Below, piece after piece: positions 17,893 to 28,264 of a DNA stretch of 47,584 nucleotides. The notes beneath the pieces are model-generated. The model saw only the letters and a list, made by a program, of their open reading frames with translations, did not search any database and was not told where the DNA came from. A program made the position numbers and the translations under genes. Origin of the DNA: Methylophaga sp. (lineage in GTDB: Bacteria; Pseudomonadota; Gammaproteobacteria; Nitrosococcales; Methylophagaceae); contig NVVW01000015.1 in the NCBI GenBank assembly GCA_002733505.1, positions 12,636 to 60,219 on the forward strand. The letters are read 5' to 3'. How positions within the stretch are numbered: the first letter of the stretch is position 1; the number at the start of each line of letters is the position of its first letter.

Positions 17893-19321
17893 ATTTAAGG
17901 CTTTAGCCTATGTGAGTAATATTTTATTACTATTTATAGTAGCAATGTTTTTAGGAAGAATAGGCTTAGATTGGCTTGTTGTTGCTATTGCTGTTGTGAG
18001 TATAATTTTCACTATATTTGTAATTCGAGATATTACCGAGTCTTTAGCGCCATTACAAAAAATAAGCCGCGTAGCAGATGAAGTTAGTGCAGGTCATTTT
18101 GATATGCGCATTACCCAGATTGAACGTGAAGATGAGATTGGGGATTTATCTTGGAAAATCAATGATATGCTAGATCAGCTAGAAGCCTATTTTAGGGAGA
18201 CAGACACATCATTCAGTTATGCCAGTGAAGGTAAGTTTTTCCGAAAAGCTTACCCGCAAGGTCTGCATGGTAGCTTTGTATTATCTTTGAACAATCTGAA
18301 TACGTCAATTGGAGCTATGCAAGAAACACAACAATTTCTATTGAAAAATAAATTAGTATCAAATGTTGCTCAATTAAGCTCTACTAATTTATTGATCGAT
18401 CTTAGGTTAAATCAACAAAGCATTGAGGAAATTAAAGACATTATGGGCATAGTGACTGATATTTCACAGAAAATGGTTGAAGATGCAAATGGTAGTCAAC
18501 AATTAATAAAGAGTGTTATTCAAAATCTTAATGAGGTTATTAGTAAAATTGAGCTTAATAATGCTGAGATTATAGATTTGAACAACTTGAACGAAGAAGC
18601 GTCAACGGTGATTACGTTAATAAAAAGTATTGCCGATCAAACCAGCTTATTAGCATTAAATGCCGCTATTGAGGCTGCGCGTGCCGGTGAGCAGGGTCGG
18701 GGCTTTGCAGTTGTGGCCGATGAGGTGCGAACCCTAGCAGATAATACCATTAAAGCGACGGCTAGTATTGCAGCTGTTTTAGAAACATTTCAGCAAAAAT
18801 CAACATCTATGTTGACTGACTCATCAGTTATGGCTGAAATGGCCGATGGTTCACGTAAAGTGGTGGCAGAATTTGCCACTAAATTTGAAAGTTTTGCCGA
18901 TTCTGCACGAGATACCGAACAGCATATGCAATATGCTGATGATATAAGTTTTGCTGCGCTCATTAAAATTGACCATTTACGCCTTAAACAAAATGCGTAT
19001 GCAGCCTTGTTAAAGGGAGTGAATTCTAGTGAGGCTAATGAAGCGCAGATAGATGATCGTAATTGCCGCTTTGGTAAATGGTATTTTGAAAGTGAAGGTG
19101 CCAATACTTTCAATCAATATCCTTCATTTAGTAAAATTCAGCCGGTTCATGCAGATGTCCATAGTCATATACACCACGCAATCTCCATGCTTAATGGATC
19201 ATGGGAAGAAAGCAGTGAAACTCAAGCATTAATTCTTGAATCATTTAACCAAGCTGAACAGGCAAGTTATAGTTTAATGGGGCTTATCGACAAAATGGTA
19301 AGAGAGAAACACCCCGCTTAA
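17867..19321 (+). CDS. Methyl-accepting chemotaxis protein with HAMP and CZB domains
   Basis: A 484-residue chemoreceptor. Two closely spaced membrane spans (about 12-28 and 36-53) leave almost no periplasmic part, so it senses from the cytoplasm or through a partner. A HAMP domain follows at about 55-108. The signalling tip around 250-300 contains [20 protein letters not shown] and DEVRTLA. The C-terminal CZB zinc-binding domain (about 368-440) shows candidate ligands His370, Cys400, His428 and His432. I used the ATG at 17867 with GGAG six bases upstream; a TTG at 17846 would add seven residues. The overlap with the Aer-like PAS gene suggests a two-protein receptor tuned to redox, with zinc or oxidant input through the CZB domain. 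Confidence 0.92.
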   Translation: MKNLSLVSKFKALAYVSNILLLFIVAMFLGRIGLDWLVVAIAVVSIIFTIFVIRDITESLAPLQKISRVADEVSAGHFDMRITQIEREDEIGDLSWKINDMLDQLEAYFRETDTSFSYASEGKFFRKAYPQGLHGSFVLSLNNLNTSIGAMQETQQFLLKNKLVSNVAQLSSTNLLIDLRLNQQSIEEIKDIMGIVTDISQKMVEDANGSQQLIKSVIQNLNEVISKIELNNAEIIDLNNLNEEASTVITLIKSIADQTSLLALNAAIEAARAGEQGRGFAVVADEVRTLADNTIKATASIAAVLETFQQKSTSMLTDSSVMAEMADGSRKVVAEFATKFESFADSARDTEQHMQYADDISFAALIKIDHLRLKQNAYAALLKGVNSSEANEAQIDDRNCRFGKWYFESEGANTFNQYPSFSKIQPVHADVHSHIHHAISMLNGSWEESSETQALILESFNQAEQASYSLMGLIDKMVREKHPA

Positions 19322-19427
19322 AATTATTAGGCTTAATTCAGCTTCTCCATAAGGAAATTCTGTCTGAAATAAAGCAAAACTGTTACAATGCCTCACTGTT
19401 TTGATGTTCACAAGGTGAAGGTGTTGA

Positions 19428-22082
19428 ATGACTGATTTTGTTGATAACGATCCACAAGAAACCCAAGAATGGTTGGATGCTCTTGAATCTATTATTGAAG
19501 TTGAAGGTGATGAAAAAGCACATTATGTGTTAGAGAAACTCATTGATCTGGCGCGTCGTAGCGGCGTAAACCTTCCTTATAGTTCCAATACTGCTTATGT
19601 AAATACCATCCCAGTTGATCAGCAACAGCGCATTCCTGGTGATCAAGGTATGGAGGGCAAGATCCGTTCATATATCCGTTGGAATGCCATGGCAATGGTG
19701 GTTAAGGCCAATCTAAAACCCGGAGCAGTAGGGGGGCATATTGCCAGCTTTGCCTCATCTGCGACTATGTATGATGTGGGGTTTAATCACTTCTTTAAAG
19801 GCGATAACCATGGCAATGGCGCTGATTTGGTGTTTTTCCAAGGTCATATTTCGCCTGGTATCTATGCACGATCATTTCTTGAAGGGCGTTTAACAGAAGA
19901 TCAATTAGATAATTTCAGATTCGAAGCGGATGGTAAAGGTTTATCATCTTATCCTCACCCTTGGTTGATGCCTGATTACTGGCAGTTCCCGACTGTTTCT
20001 ATGGGTTTAGGGCCTATTCTTGCGATCTATCAAGCCCGTTTTATGAAGTATATGGAACATCGTGAGATCAAAGAAACCTCTGGCAGAAATGTCTGGGCTT
20101 ATTTGGGTGACGGTGAAATGGATGAGCCTGAATCTTTAGGTGCGATCACCTTAGCAGGTCGTGAAAAATTAGATAATTTAACCTTTGTTATCAACTGTAA
20201 TTTACAGCGTCTGGATGGTCCCGTTCGTGGTAACGGTAAAATAATTCAAGAGTTAGAAGCTATTTTCCGTGGTGCAGGTTGGAATGTTATTAAAGTTATC
20301 TGGGGCAGTGAGTGGGATCAGTTATTAGCTAAAGATAAAAATGGCTTATTGCTTAAACGGATGGAAGAAGTGGTTGATGGTGAATACCAAAACTACAAAT
20401 CGAAAGACGGTGCGTTTGTACGTGAGCATTTCTTTGGTAAATATCCAGAGTTATTAGACATGGTCTCAGATATGACTGATCAAGATATCTGGCAGTTAAG
20501 TCGCGGCGGGCATGATCCACGTAAAGTCTATGCCGCCTATAAAAAAGCTATGGATCATCAAGGGCAGCCAACAGTAATTTTAGCTAAGACAGTGAAAGGC
20601 TACGGCATGGGCGAGGCCGGTGAAGCTCAAAATACTACACATTCACAAAAGAGCTTAGGCGTTGAACAAATGAAAGTGTTCCGCGACCGTTTTAATATTC
20701 CATTATCTGATGAGCAAGTAGAAGACATTCCTTACATTACCTTAGAAGATGATAGTGCTGAGAAAAAATATTTATTAGCACGTCGTGAAGAATTGGGTGG
20801 CTTCTTGCCTAAGCGTAACCACAATGCACCAGCATTAACAACACCTGATTTAAGTATCTTTAGTGCGATGTTGAAATCATCAGGCGATCGCGAGATTTCT
20901 ACTACCATGGCATTTGTACGGATTTTGACAGCATTGATTCGTGATAAAGAAGTAGGGCAAAATATTGTGCCGATTGTACCCGATGAAGCGCGTACCTTTG
21001 GTATGGAAGGATTATTCCGCTCATTTGGCATCTATTCTTCATCAGGTCAGCTATATGAACCAGAAGATTCTGACAAGGTAATGTGGTATCGCGAAGACAC
21101 CAAAGGCCAGATCTTGCAAGAAGGTATTAATGAAGCCGGTGCGATGTCTGAATGGATTTCAGCGGCTACAGCGTATTCAAACTACAACGTCAATATGGTG
21201 CCATTCTATATTTATTACTCTATGTTTGGTTTCCAACGTGTTGGTGATTTAGCATGGCTTGCTGGTGATATTCAGGCAAAAGGTTTCTTAATTGGTGCTA
21301 CAGCAGGGCGTACATCACTCAATGGTGAAGGCTTGCAGCATGAAGATGGTCATAGCCTTATTTTGGCAAACACGATCCCAAATTGTGTCAGTTATGATCC
21401 GACCTATGCCTATGAAATGGCAGTGATTATTCACGAAGGTTTCCGCCGCATGTATGAAGATCAACAAAGTGTGTTCTATTACATCACCGCGATGAACGAA
21501 AATTATACCCATCCAGAAATGCCAAAAGGTATCGAAGCAGGCATACTTAAAGGTTTATATAAACTGAAAGCAGGCGGTAAACATAAGCTGAAAGCCCAGC
21601 TTTTAGGGAGTGGTACTATCTTGCGTGAAGTTGAAGCCGCAGCGCTATTATTAGAAAAAGACTGGAAAGTGTCAGCTACTGTATGGAGTGCAACCAGCAT
21701 TAATGAATTAGCACGAGATGGCCAAGACACGGATAGGTATAACCGCTTGCATCCTGAAGCCGATAAGAAACAGAGTTATGTTGCGGAGTGTTTAAATAAG
21801 GAAGCGGGCGTTGTTATTGCTTCAACCGATTATATGCGTCACTATGCGGAGCAAATTCGTCCATGGATTAAATCAGCCTACACCGTATTAGGCACCGATG
21901 GTTTTGGTCGATCTGATACGCGTGAACGTTTGCGTAGCTTCTTTGAAGTTGATCGTTACCATGTGGTCGTTGCCACATTAAATACGCTAGCTGATGAAGG
22001 CCAAATTGGCTATGATATTGTGACAAAAGCACTGAAGAAATACAATATTGACACGGAAGCGTTAAACCCCCTTAAAGTATAA
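19428..22082 (+). CDS. aceE: Pyruvate dehydrogenase E1 component (homodimeric)
   Basis: An 884-residue thiamine-diphosphate enzyme that decarboxylates pyruvate and transfers the acetyl unit to the lipoyl groups of E2. The TPP/Mg motif is seen as GDGEMDEPESLG through NCNLQRLDG. Near the N-terminus are NTAYVNTIPVDQQQRIPGD and HIASFASSATMYDVGFNHFF, typical of AceE. The length matches the Escherichia coli enzyme (887). It opens the aceE-aceF-lpdA operon. The 106-base gap upstream contains TACAAT (19384-19389), a possible -10, but no good -35. No PdhR gene or clear PdhR site was seen. Confidence 0.99.
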   Translation: MTDFVDNDPQETQEWLDALESIIEVEGDEKAHYVLEKLIDLARRSGVNLPYSSNTAYVNTIPVDQQQRIPGDQGMEGKIRSYIRWNAMAMVVKANLKPGAVGGHIASFASSATMYDVGFNHFFKGDNHGNGADLVFFQGHISPGIYARSFLEGRLTEDQLDNFRFEADGKGLSSYPHPWLMPDYWQFPTVSMGLGPILAIYQARFMKYMEHREIKETSGRNVWAYLGDGEMDEPESLGAITLAGREKLDNLTFVINCNLQRLDGPVRGNGKIIQELEAIFRGAGWNVIKVIWGSEWDQLLAKDKNGLLLKRMEEVVDGEYQNYKSKDGAFVREHFFGKYPELLDMVSDMTDQDIWQLSRGGHDPRKVYAAYKKAMDHQGQPTVILAKTVKGYGMGEAGEAQNTTHSQKSLGVEQMKVFRDRFNIPLSDEQVEDIPYITLEDDSAEKKYLLARREELGGFLPKRNHNAPALTTPDLSIFSAMLKSSGDREISTTMAFVRILTALIRDKEVGQNIVPIVPDEARTFGMEGLFRSFGIYSSSGQLYEPEDSDKVMWYREDTKGQILQEGINEAGAMSEWISAATAYSNYNVNMVPFYIYYSMFGFQRVGDLAWLAGDIQAKGFLIGATAGRTSLNGEGLQHEDGHSLILANTIPNCVSYDPTYAYEMAVIIHEGFRRMYEDQQSVFYYITAMNENYTHPEMPKGIEAGILKGLYKLKAGGKHKLKAQLLGSGTILREVEAAALLLEKDWKVSATVWSATSINELARDGQDTDRYNRLHPEADKKQSYVAECLNKEAGVVIASTDYMRHYAEQIRPWIKSAYTVLGTDGFGRSDTRERLRSFFEVDRYHVVVATLNTLADEGQIGYDIVTKALKKYNIDTEALNPLKV

Positions 22083-22102
22083 ATAAAAGCTAGGTATAAG
22101 AA

Positions 22103-23401
22103 ATGGCAGATGTAATAGAATTAGTAGTTCCTGATATTGGTGACTTTGATGAGGTAGAAGTTATTGAGGTCTTGGTTGCGGTAGGTGATATTGTTGAAGA
22201 AAACCAAGATATTATCACTTTGGAATCTGATAAGGCAGCGATGGAGATCCCTGCATCTCAAGCCGGCGTGATTAAAGAACTTAAAATAGCTGTCGGTGAT
22301 AAAGTGAAAGAAGGTTCAATTATTGCGGTGATTGAAGCTAGTGATGCCAGTGAAAATGTAGCTTCCCCTGTTGCGAAAGCTGAGTCTGCACCTGCACCTA
22401 AACAGCAATCAACACCCGCGCCAGCAGTTGCTGCGACTCCCGCTGCTACAGAATTAGTTGAAAATATACCTTATGCTCCCGATAACAAAGCAGGGGAGAA
22501 ACATGCCCATGCATCACCGTCAGTGCGTCAGTATGCACGTGAACTAGGGGTTACACTAAGCTTGGTACGAGGTTCGGGTGAGAAAGGTCGGATCACTAAA
22601 GTCGACGTACAAAGCTTTGTTAAGCAAAAAGTAAATGCTCCGGCAGTGGCCGTTTCTGGAGGTTCTGCTATCCCGTCAGTGCCGGTAGGTAATTATGAGA
22701 AGTTTGGTGAGATAGAAAGCACCGAATTATCGCGGATCAAAAAAATATCAGGCAAACATTTACATGCATGCTGGTTGAACATTCCACATGTTACTCAATT
22801 TGATGAAGCTGATATTACCGAGCTAGAAAAATTCAGAAAAGACAATAAAGATAATGCCGCCAAACAAGGTGTGAATTTAACGCCATTAGTCTTCATTATG
22901 AAAGCCGTAGTTGCTAGCCTAAGAAAATTCCCTGAATTAAATTCGTCATTAAGTGAAGATAAAGAAAATTTGATCATCAAAAAATACTACAACATTGGTA
23001 TTGCTGTTGATACACCTAATGGTTTGATGGTTCCCGTTGTTAAAGATGTCGATAAAAAAGGCTTTTTGGAACTTGCAGGCGAATTAGGTGAAATTAGTTT
23101 ACGTGCCCGTGATGGTGCGTTAACAGCAAAAGACTTGCAGGGTGGCACATTCTCAATCTCTAGTTTAGGTGGCATAGGCGGTAGTTTTTTTACTCCAATT
23201 GTAAATGCACCTGAAGTAGCAATCTTAGGCGTAGGTCGTCATAAAATGCAACCTGTTTGGAATGGCAGTGAATTTGAACCGCGATTGATGTTGCCATTGT
23301 CTGTTTCATATGACCATCGTGTGGTTGATGGTGCAATGGGTGCACGATTTACAACCCATTTAAACCAAATGTTGTCTGACATCAGAAAGGTATTGTTATG
23401 A
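22103..23401 (+). CDS. aceF: Dihydrolipoyl acetyltransferase, E2 of pyruvate dehydrogenase
   Basis: A 432-residue core subunit. A single lipoyl domain (1-76) carries the attachment Lys44 in [10 protein letters not shown]. An Ala/Pro-rich hinge follows (about 85-120). The E1/E3-binding domain (about 133-172) reads [15 protein letters not shown]. The catalytic domain (about 205-432) ends with [12 protein letters not shown], including the active-site His. Many gammaproteobacterial AceF proteins have two or three lipoyl domains; here there is one, and a further lipoyl domain is fused to E3. It starts 20 bases after aceE and overlaps lpdA by four bases (ATGA). Confidence 0.98.
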   Translation: MADVIELVVPDIGDFDEVEVIEVLVAVGDIVEENQDIITLESDKAAMEIPASQAGVIKELKIAVGDKVKEGSIIAVIEASDASENVASPVAKAESAPAPKQQSTPAPAVAATPAATELVENIPYAPDNKAGEKHAHASPSVRQYARELGVTLSLVRGSGEKGRITKVDVQSFVKQKVNAPAVAVSGGSAIPSVPVGNYEKFGEIESTELSRIKKISGKHLHACWLNIPHVTQFDEADITELEKFRKDNKDNAAKQGVNLTPLVFIMKAVVASLRKFPELNSSLSEDKENLIIKKYYNIGIAVDTPNGLMVPVVKDVDKKGFLELAGELGEISLRARDGALTAKDLQGGTFSISSLGGIGGSFFTPIVNAPEVAILGVGRHKMQPVWNGSEFEPRLMLPLSVSYDHRVVDGAMGARFTTHLNQMLSDIRKVLL

Positions 23402-25143
23402 GCAGTATTGAAATAAAAGTACCTGATATTGGTGATTTTGACGAAGTAGAGATTATTGAGGTTTTAGTGAGCGTTGGCGATGTGATTGAAGCCAACCAAG
23501 ATGTGATTACACTTGAGTCTGATAAAGCGGCAATGGAAATTCCAACAACGGCTTCTGGAACAATTACAGCACTGAATGTGGCTGTGGGTGACAAAGTGAA
23601 AGAAGGCAGTGTGATCTTAACGCTTGAAACAGCAGAAGATGTTAAGGTGAGTGATTCAGAGCCTGTACCTTCAGAACAAGCAAAACAAGCTCCACAAGTT
23701 GATACGGCAGCAGGCGATGCTGATTTACACGCAGAGCTATTAGTTTTAGGTTCTGGCCCTGGTGGTTATACCGCAGCATTTCGTGCAGCAGACCTTGGCC
23801 GACAAGTGGTAATGATCGAACGTCATGCCAAAATTGGTGGCGTCTGTTTGAACGTGGGCTGTATTCCGTCAAAAGCCTTATTGCATACCGCTCAAGTGAT
23901 TAATGAAGCAGCAAGCATGGAAGATCACGGCGTAACATTTGCTAAACCAGAAGTAGATATTCGTAAAATTGAAAGCTGGAAAAATGGTATTGTCGATGGC
24001 TTAACAGCTGGCTTAAAAGCACTGGCTAAACAACGTAAAGTAACGATAGTTCAAGGTGAAGCACGCTTTGCTGGTACTAATACCATGACGGTTGAAACGG
24101 CTGATGGCACGCAAACAATCTCATTTGATAAATGTATTATTGCTGCGGGTTCACGTGTAACTAAAGTACCGGTATTCCCCAATGATGATCCGCGGATGAT
24201 GGATTCTACCGATGCCTTAGATTTAGCGGATGTGCCTAAGTCATTATTAGTGATTGGCGGCGGCATTATCGGCTTAGAAATGGCAACCGTTTATCACGCC
24301 TTAGGGTCTAAAATTACCGTTGTAGAAATGCAAAGTGGTTTAATCCCGGGTGCAGATAAAGATATTGTTAAGCCATTATTGAAGAAAGTACAAAAAGAAT
24401 ACCAAGCAATTTACCTCAATACGCGAGTAACAAGCATTGAAGCCCAGAAAAAAGGCTTAAAAGTGTCATTTGAAGGAAAAGATGCACCCGATACCGTTGT
24501 ATATGACAAGATTTTAGTCGCTGTGGGTCGTTCACCCAATGGCAAATTGATTAATGCGGAAGCAGCAGGTGTTGCGGTAGATGAGCATGGCTTTATTAAT
24601 GTTGATGCCCAAATGACCACTAATGTACCTCATATTTACGCAATTGGTGATGTTGTTGGCCAACCTATGTTAGCCCATAAAGCGGTGCATGAAGCTAAAG
24701 TAGCGGCAGAAGTTATATCGGGTATCAAATCAGCCTTTGATCCGATGACCATTCCTTGTGTTGCTTATACCGATCCTGAAATTGCATGGATGGGTATCAC
24801 CGAAGCAGAAGCTAAAGAACAAAAGCTAGATTTTGTTAAAGGCGCATTCCCTTGGGCGGCCAGTGGCCGTAGTTTGAGTATTGGTCGTAATGAAGGTTTA
24901 ACAAAAGCGTTGTTTGATAAAGTAACAGGTCGTATTATTGGCGCGGGTATTGTTGGCACTAACGCTGGAGAACTTATTGCTGAAGCTGTTTTAGCGCTTG
25001 AGATGGGTGCCGATGCCGAGGATATTGGTTTGACCATCCATCCTCACCCGACCTTATCTGAAACACTAGGTTTTGCAGCTGAAATGGCAGAGGGCAGTAT
25101 TACAGATTTAATGCCGCCACGTAAAACACTGCATTCTAAATAA
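23398..25143 (+). CDS. lpdA: Dihydrolipoyl dehydrogenase (E3) with an N-terminal lipoyl domain
   Basis: A 581-residue flavoprotein that reoxidises dihydrolipoyl groups with NAD+. It is longer than classic E3 (~475) because of a lipoyl domain at 1-75 with attachment Lys43 ([10 protein letters not shown]) and a Pro/Gln linker to about 112. The FAD-binding fold begins [17 protein letters not shown]. The redox disulfide is Cys150-Cys155 in [10 protein letters not shown]. The NAD-binding [10 protein letters not shown] and a C-terminal HPHPTLSE with the catalytic His follow. The lipoyl domain is very close to that of AceF, as if duplicated. It overlaps aceF by four bases, and its stop abuts the methylase start. 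Confidence 0.98.
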   Translation: MSSIEIKVPDIGDFDEVEIIEVLVSVGDVIEANQDVITLESDKAAMEIPTTASGTITALNVAVGDKVKEGSVILTLETAEDVKVSDSEPVPSEQAKQAPQVDTAAGDADLHAELLVLGSGPGGYTAAFRAADLGRQVVMIERHAKIGGVCLNVGCIPSKALLHTAQVINEAASMEDHGVTFAKPEVDIRKIESWKNGIVDGLTAGLKALAKQRKVTIVQGEARFAGTNTMTVETADGTQTISFDKCIIAAGSRVTKVPVFPNDDPRMMDSTDALDLADVPKSLLVIGGGIIGLEMATVYHALGSKITVVEMQSGLIPGADKDIVKPLLKKVQKEYQAIYLNTRVTSIEAQKKGLKVSFEGKDAPDTVVYDKILVAVGRSPNGKLINAEAAGVAVDEHGFINVDAQMTTNVPHIYAIGDVVGQPMLAHKAVHEAKVAAEVISGIKSAFDPMTIPCVAYTDPEIAWMGITEAEAKEQKLDFVKGAFPWAASGRSLSIGRNEGLTKALFDKVTGRIIGAGIVGTNAGELIAEAVLALEMGADAEDIGLTIHPHPTLSETLGFAAEMAEGSITDLMPPRKTLHSK

Positions 25144-25935
25144 ATGGATCGTGTGGTAACGCCATTACGTCCGCCTCTCAAATGGGCTGGGGGTAAGCGT
25201 TGGCTGATTCCCAAGTTAGCAAAGATCTGGAAAAAACATGCTGACTGTCGTTTGGTTGAGCCTTTTTGTGGCGGTTTGTCGGTTGCTTTAGGACTGAATC
25301 CAGAAAAGGCCTTGCTAAATGATGTTAATTTTGCAGTAATCAATTTCTATCAGCAAATTCAGCAAGGTCTGATCTTAGATATTGAGCTCGAAAATGATGA
25401 AGCCGCTTATTATCGCCACCGGAGTGAATTCAATCAGCTAAACCAACAAGGCGGATCAGAGCATAAAGTGGCTCAATTGTTCTATTATCTAAACCGCACT
25501 GGCTATAATGGCCTTTGTCGTTTTAATAAATCAGGCGGCTATAACGTGCCCTTTGGCCGTTATAAAAATATCAACTATCAAACTGACTTTGTTAAATACC
25601 AAGCATTATTATCTTCCTGGCAATTTAGCAATAAAGATTTTGCTGAACTAGAAGTGAATGAAAATGATTTTATTTATGCTGATCCGCCTTATGATGTACC
25701 TTTTCACCAATATGCCCAGCAAGGCTTTGATTGGGAGGATCAAGTTAGACTTGCCGAATGGTTGCTCGAACATAAAGGACCTGTCGTAATATCAAATCAA
25801 GCAACCGAACGAATTATTAAATTATATAAAGATCTTGGTTTTAAATTGCAATACCTAGATGCACCTAGACGGATAAGTTGCAAAGCAAATGGCAGAAATG
25901 CGGTTAAAGAGGTTATTGCAATACATGGTTTTTGA
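25144..25935 (+). CDS. dam: Dam-type DNA adenine N6-methyltransferase
   Basis: A 263-residue D12-class methyltransferase. The SAM site is KWAGGKRWLIPKL at 13-25 plus EPFCGG at 39-44. The catalytic DPPY is at 180-183, and the family motif YYLNRTGYNGLCRFN at about 114-128. The order and size fit Dam, which makes G-m6A-TC, but specificity is inferred. The gene begins on the base after the lpdA stop with no ribosome site of its own that stands out, so it depends on the pyruvate dehydrogenase operon. No restriction endonuclease is adjacent, which favours an orphan regulatory or repair methylase. Confidence 0.9.
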   Translation: MDRVVTPLRPPLKWAGGKRWLIPKLAKIWKKHADCRLVEPFCGGLSVALGLNPEKALLNDVNFAVINFYQQIQQGLILDIELENDEAAYYRHRSEFNQLNQQGGSEHKVAQLFYYLNRTGYNGLCRFNKSGGYNVPFGRYKNINYQTDFVKYQALLSSWQFSNKDFAELEVNENDFIYADPPYDVPFHQYAQQGFDWEDQVRLAEWLLEHKGPVVISNQATERIIKLYKDLGFKLQYLDAPRRISCKANGRNAVKEVIAIHGF

Positions 25936-25941
25936 TATAAT
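25936..25941 (+). promoter_or_regulatory. Possible -10 element for argG
   Basis: A perfect TATAAT lies at the end of the methylase gene, 51 bases before the argG ATG. No good -35 is found at 16-18 bases upstream. It may let argG be expressed separately from the operon upstream. Confidence 0.3.
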
Positions 25942-25992
25942 GACTCACTAAATTTATCAATAAATTATAGAGCTATAGGAAATTTCACAAAT

Positions 25993-27204
25993 ATGTCTAA
26001 AATCAATAAAGTCGTTCTCGCTTATTCCGGCGGCCTTGATACCTCAATTATTTTAAAATGGTTACAAGATACCTATGATTGTGAAGTGGTTACATTTACC
26101 GCTGATATTGGTCAAGGTGAGGAAGTTGAACCTGCGCGTATCAAGGCGCAAGCGATGGGCATCAAAGACATTTATATTGAAGATTTGCGGGAAGAATTCG
26201 CCCGTGATTATGTGTTTCCCATGTTCCGCGCCAACACCGTCTATGAAGGCGAATACTTACTAGGTACTTCGATAGCCAGACCCTTGATTGCCAAACGTTT
26301 AGTTGAAATTGCAGCGGAAGTGGGTGCCGAGGCTATATCTCACGGAGCGACGGGTAAGGGTAATGATCAAGTGCGCTTTGAATTAGGTGCATATGCATTA
26401 AGCCCTGAGATCCAAGTCATTGCACCGTGGCGTGAATGGGACTTAACTTCTCGTCAAAGTTTACTTGATTATGCTCAACAGCACGGCATCCCAGTTGAAA
26501 TGAAACGTGGCAAAAAATCACCGTATTCAATGGATGCTAACTTGCTTCATATTTCTTATGAAGGCGATATTCTTGAAGATCCTTGGACAGAGCCAGAACA
26601 ATCGATGTGGCGCTGGACTATTTCCCCTGAAAATGCTCCTGATGAGCCTACTTATTTAGAATTAACTTATGAAAAAGGAGATATTGTCGCTATAGAGGGT
26701 AAGGCAATGACCCCAGCTACCGTAATGGAGTATTTGAATAAGGTGGGAGGCGCTAATGGTATCGGCCGTTTAGATATGGTTGAAAACCGTTATGTAGGCA
26801 TGAAAGCGCGGGGTTGTTATGAAACACCGGCGGGTACGATTATGCTACCAGCACATCGTGCAATTGAGTCGATTACCGTTGATCGTGAAGCGGCGCATCT
26901 TAAAGATGAATTCATGCCACGCTATGCTAGTTTGATCTACAATGGCTATTGGTGGTCTCCTGAACGGGAAATGTTACAAGTGATGATTGATAAATCACAA
27001 CAAACCGTTAACGGAAAGGTTAGAATCAAGCTTTATAAAGGCAATGTAATTGTTGTTGGTCGCGCATCTGCAACAGATAGTTTGTTTGATGAATCAATTG
27101 CCACATTTGAAGATGATGGCGGCGCGTATAATCAAAAAGATGCGGAAGGCTTTATTAAACTGAATGCATTGCGACTCAAAATTGCAGGTAGAAAGAATAA
27201 CTAA
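25993..27204 (+). CDS. argG: Argininosuccinate synthase
   Basis: A 403-residue enzyme that joins citrulline and aspartate with ATP in arginine synthesis. The ATP pyrophosphatase loop [12 protein letters not shown] is at residues 9-20. Other landmarks are [31 protein letters not shown] and the aspartate/citrulline-site strand [13 protein letters not shown]. The length is normal for the class. AGGAAA precedes the start. It is 57 bases from the methylase gene and 22 from the diguanylate cyclase gene; no ARG box was recognised. Confidence 0.99.
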   Translation: MSKINKVVLAYSGGLDTSIILKWLQDTYDCEVVTFTADIGQGEEVEPARIKAQAMGIKDIYIEDLREEFARDYVFPMFRANTVYEGEYLLGTSIARPLIAKRLVEIAAEVGAEAISHGATGKGNDQVRFELGAYALSPEIQVIAPWREWDLTSRQSLLDYAQQHGIPVEMKRGKKSPYSMDANLLHISYEGDILEDPWTEPEQSMWRWTISPENAPDEPTYLELTYEKGDIVAIEGKAMTPATVMEYLNKVGGANGIGRLDMVENRYVGMKARGCYETPAGTIMLPAHRAIESITVDREAAHLKDEFMPRYASLIYNGYWWSPEREMLQVMIDKSQQTVNGKVRIKLYKGNVIVVGRASATDSLFDESIATFEDDGGAYNQKDAEGFIKLNALRLKIAGRKNN

Positions 27205-27226
27205 AATTATAGATTGGAAAAAGTAA

Positions 27227-28264
27227 GTGGAATATAACGAATATCAAGACCAAGCAGCGGAATATATGCGTTTAGCATTACCGCTAATGAAAAAGCACGG
27301 TATTGCAATGACACCGGCAAATTATGCGGTATGGTATGAGTATGTTGCGGGTAGTAATGAAGCACTAAAACATGCTGTTGATGCCAGTGTGGATGATAAC
27401 GAGCGCCTCACTGAAAAGCAAAGCGGTGAGCTATATCAGAAATTTTTTGATCGCGAAAAGGATCAAGCAGCATTATTCGAAATGCGCCAAGATTTAAGAC
27501 GCGTATTGACAGAAGTGCTTACTTTTGTTTCTACAGGTGTGACATCATCCAAAGAAACCAGCGCTAATCTGACTGATATTATTGATAAATTCCACCCCAA
27601 TATGAAACAAGAAGAAGTACGCGGGGTGATTGACGAAGTATTATCAGAAACACGTTTAGCCGTATCTACAAGTGAACTATTATCAGAACATCTAAATACT
27701 ACAGTGGCCGAAATGCATGATTTGAAGAAGGATCTTGATGCTGCACGGCGTGATGCAAAAATAGACACATTAACAAAACTTGCAAATCGAAAAGCATTAG
27801 ATGAGCTTCTGGATAAAGCAACACGAGATGCCGATAGTAATAATGTGGAGCTATGCATCATTTTTTCTGATTTAGATTTATTCAAGAAAATAAATGATAA
27901 GCATGGTCATTTAGTAGGGGATCAAGTGCTGAGAGTTGTTGCTAACACCTTAAAAGGGGCGGTGAAAGGTCGAGACCTTGTTGCGCGATACGGTGGTGAA
28001 GAGTTTGCTATTATATTATTAAATACTAGTTTAGATAATGTGAAGCGTTTAGCTGAAAATATACGTGCAGAAATTGCTGCAAAACGAATACAACGTAAAG
28101 ATACCCGAGAATCTTTAGGCACTATCACCATGTCATTTGGTGTTGCACGATATTTTCCTTCAGAGGGTGTAGATAGTTTCTTACAACGTGCTGACCGTGC
28201 TCTTTATATGGCGAAGCGCAAGGGAAGAAATGCAGTTATGGAAGCACTTCCACCAACAATCTAG
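27227..28264 (+). CDS. Diguanylate cyclase (GGDEF domain)
   Basis: A 345-residue cytoplasmic protein with a GTG start. The N-terminal ~165 residues are helical, without membrane spans, and resemble the N-terminal region seen in many soluble GGDEF proteins (NYAVWYEYVAGSNEAL near 32-47). The GGDEF domain (about 175-340) has an intact active site GGEEF at 256-260 and DLDLFKKINDKHGH for metal and GTP, so c-di-GMP synthesis is expected. The inhibitory site just upstream reads KGRD rather than RxxD, so product inhibition may be weak. The stop overlaps that of the converging nitroreductase gene. The input signal is not evident. Confidence 0.95.
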   Translation: MEYNEYQDQAAEYMRLALPLMKKHGIAMTPANYAVWYEYVAGSNEALKHAVDASVDDNERLTEKQSGELYQKFFDREKDQAALFEMRQDLRRVLTEVLTFVSTGVTSSKETSANLTDIIDKFHPNMKQEEVRGVIDEVLSETRLAVSTSELLSEHLNTTVAEMHDLKKDLDAARRDAKIDTLTKLANRKALDELLDKATRDADSNNVELCIIFSDLDLFKKINDKHGHLVGDQVLRVVANTLKGAVKGRDLVARYGGEEFAIILLNTSLDNVKRLAENIRAEIAAKRIQRKDTRESLGTITMSFGVARYFPSEGVDSFLQRADRALYMAKRKGRNAVMEALPPTI

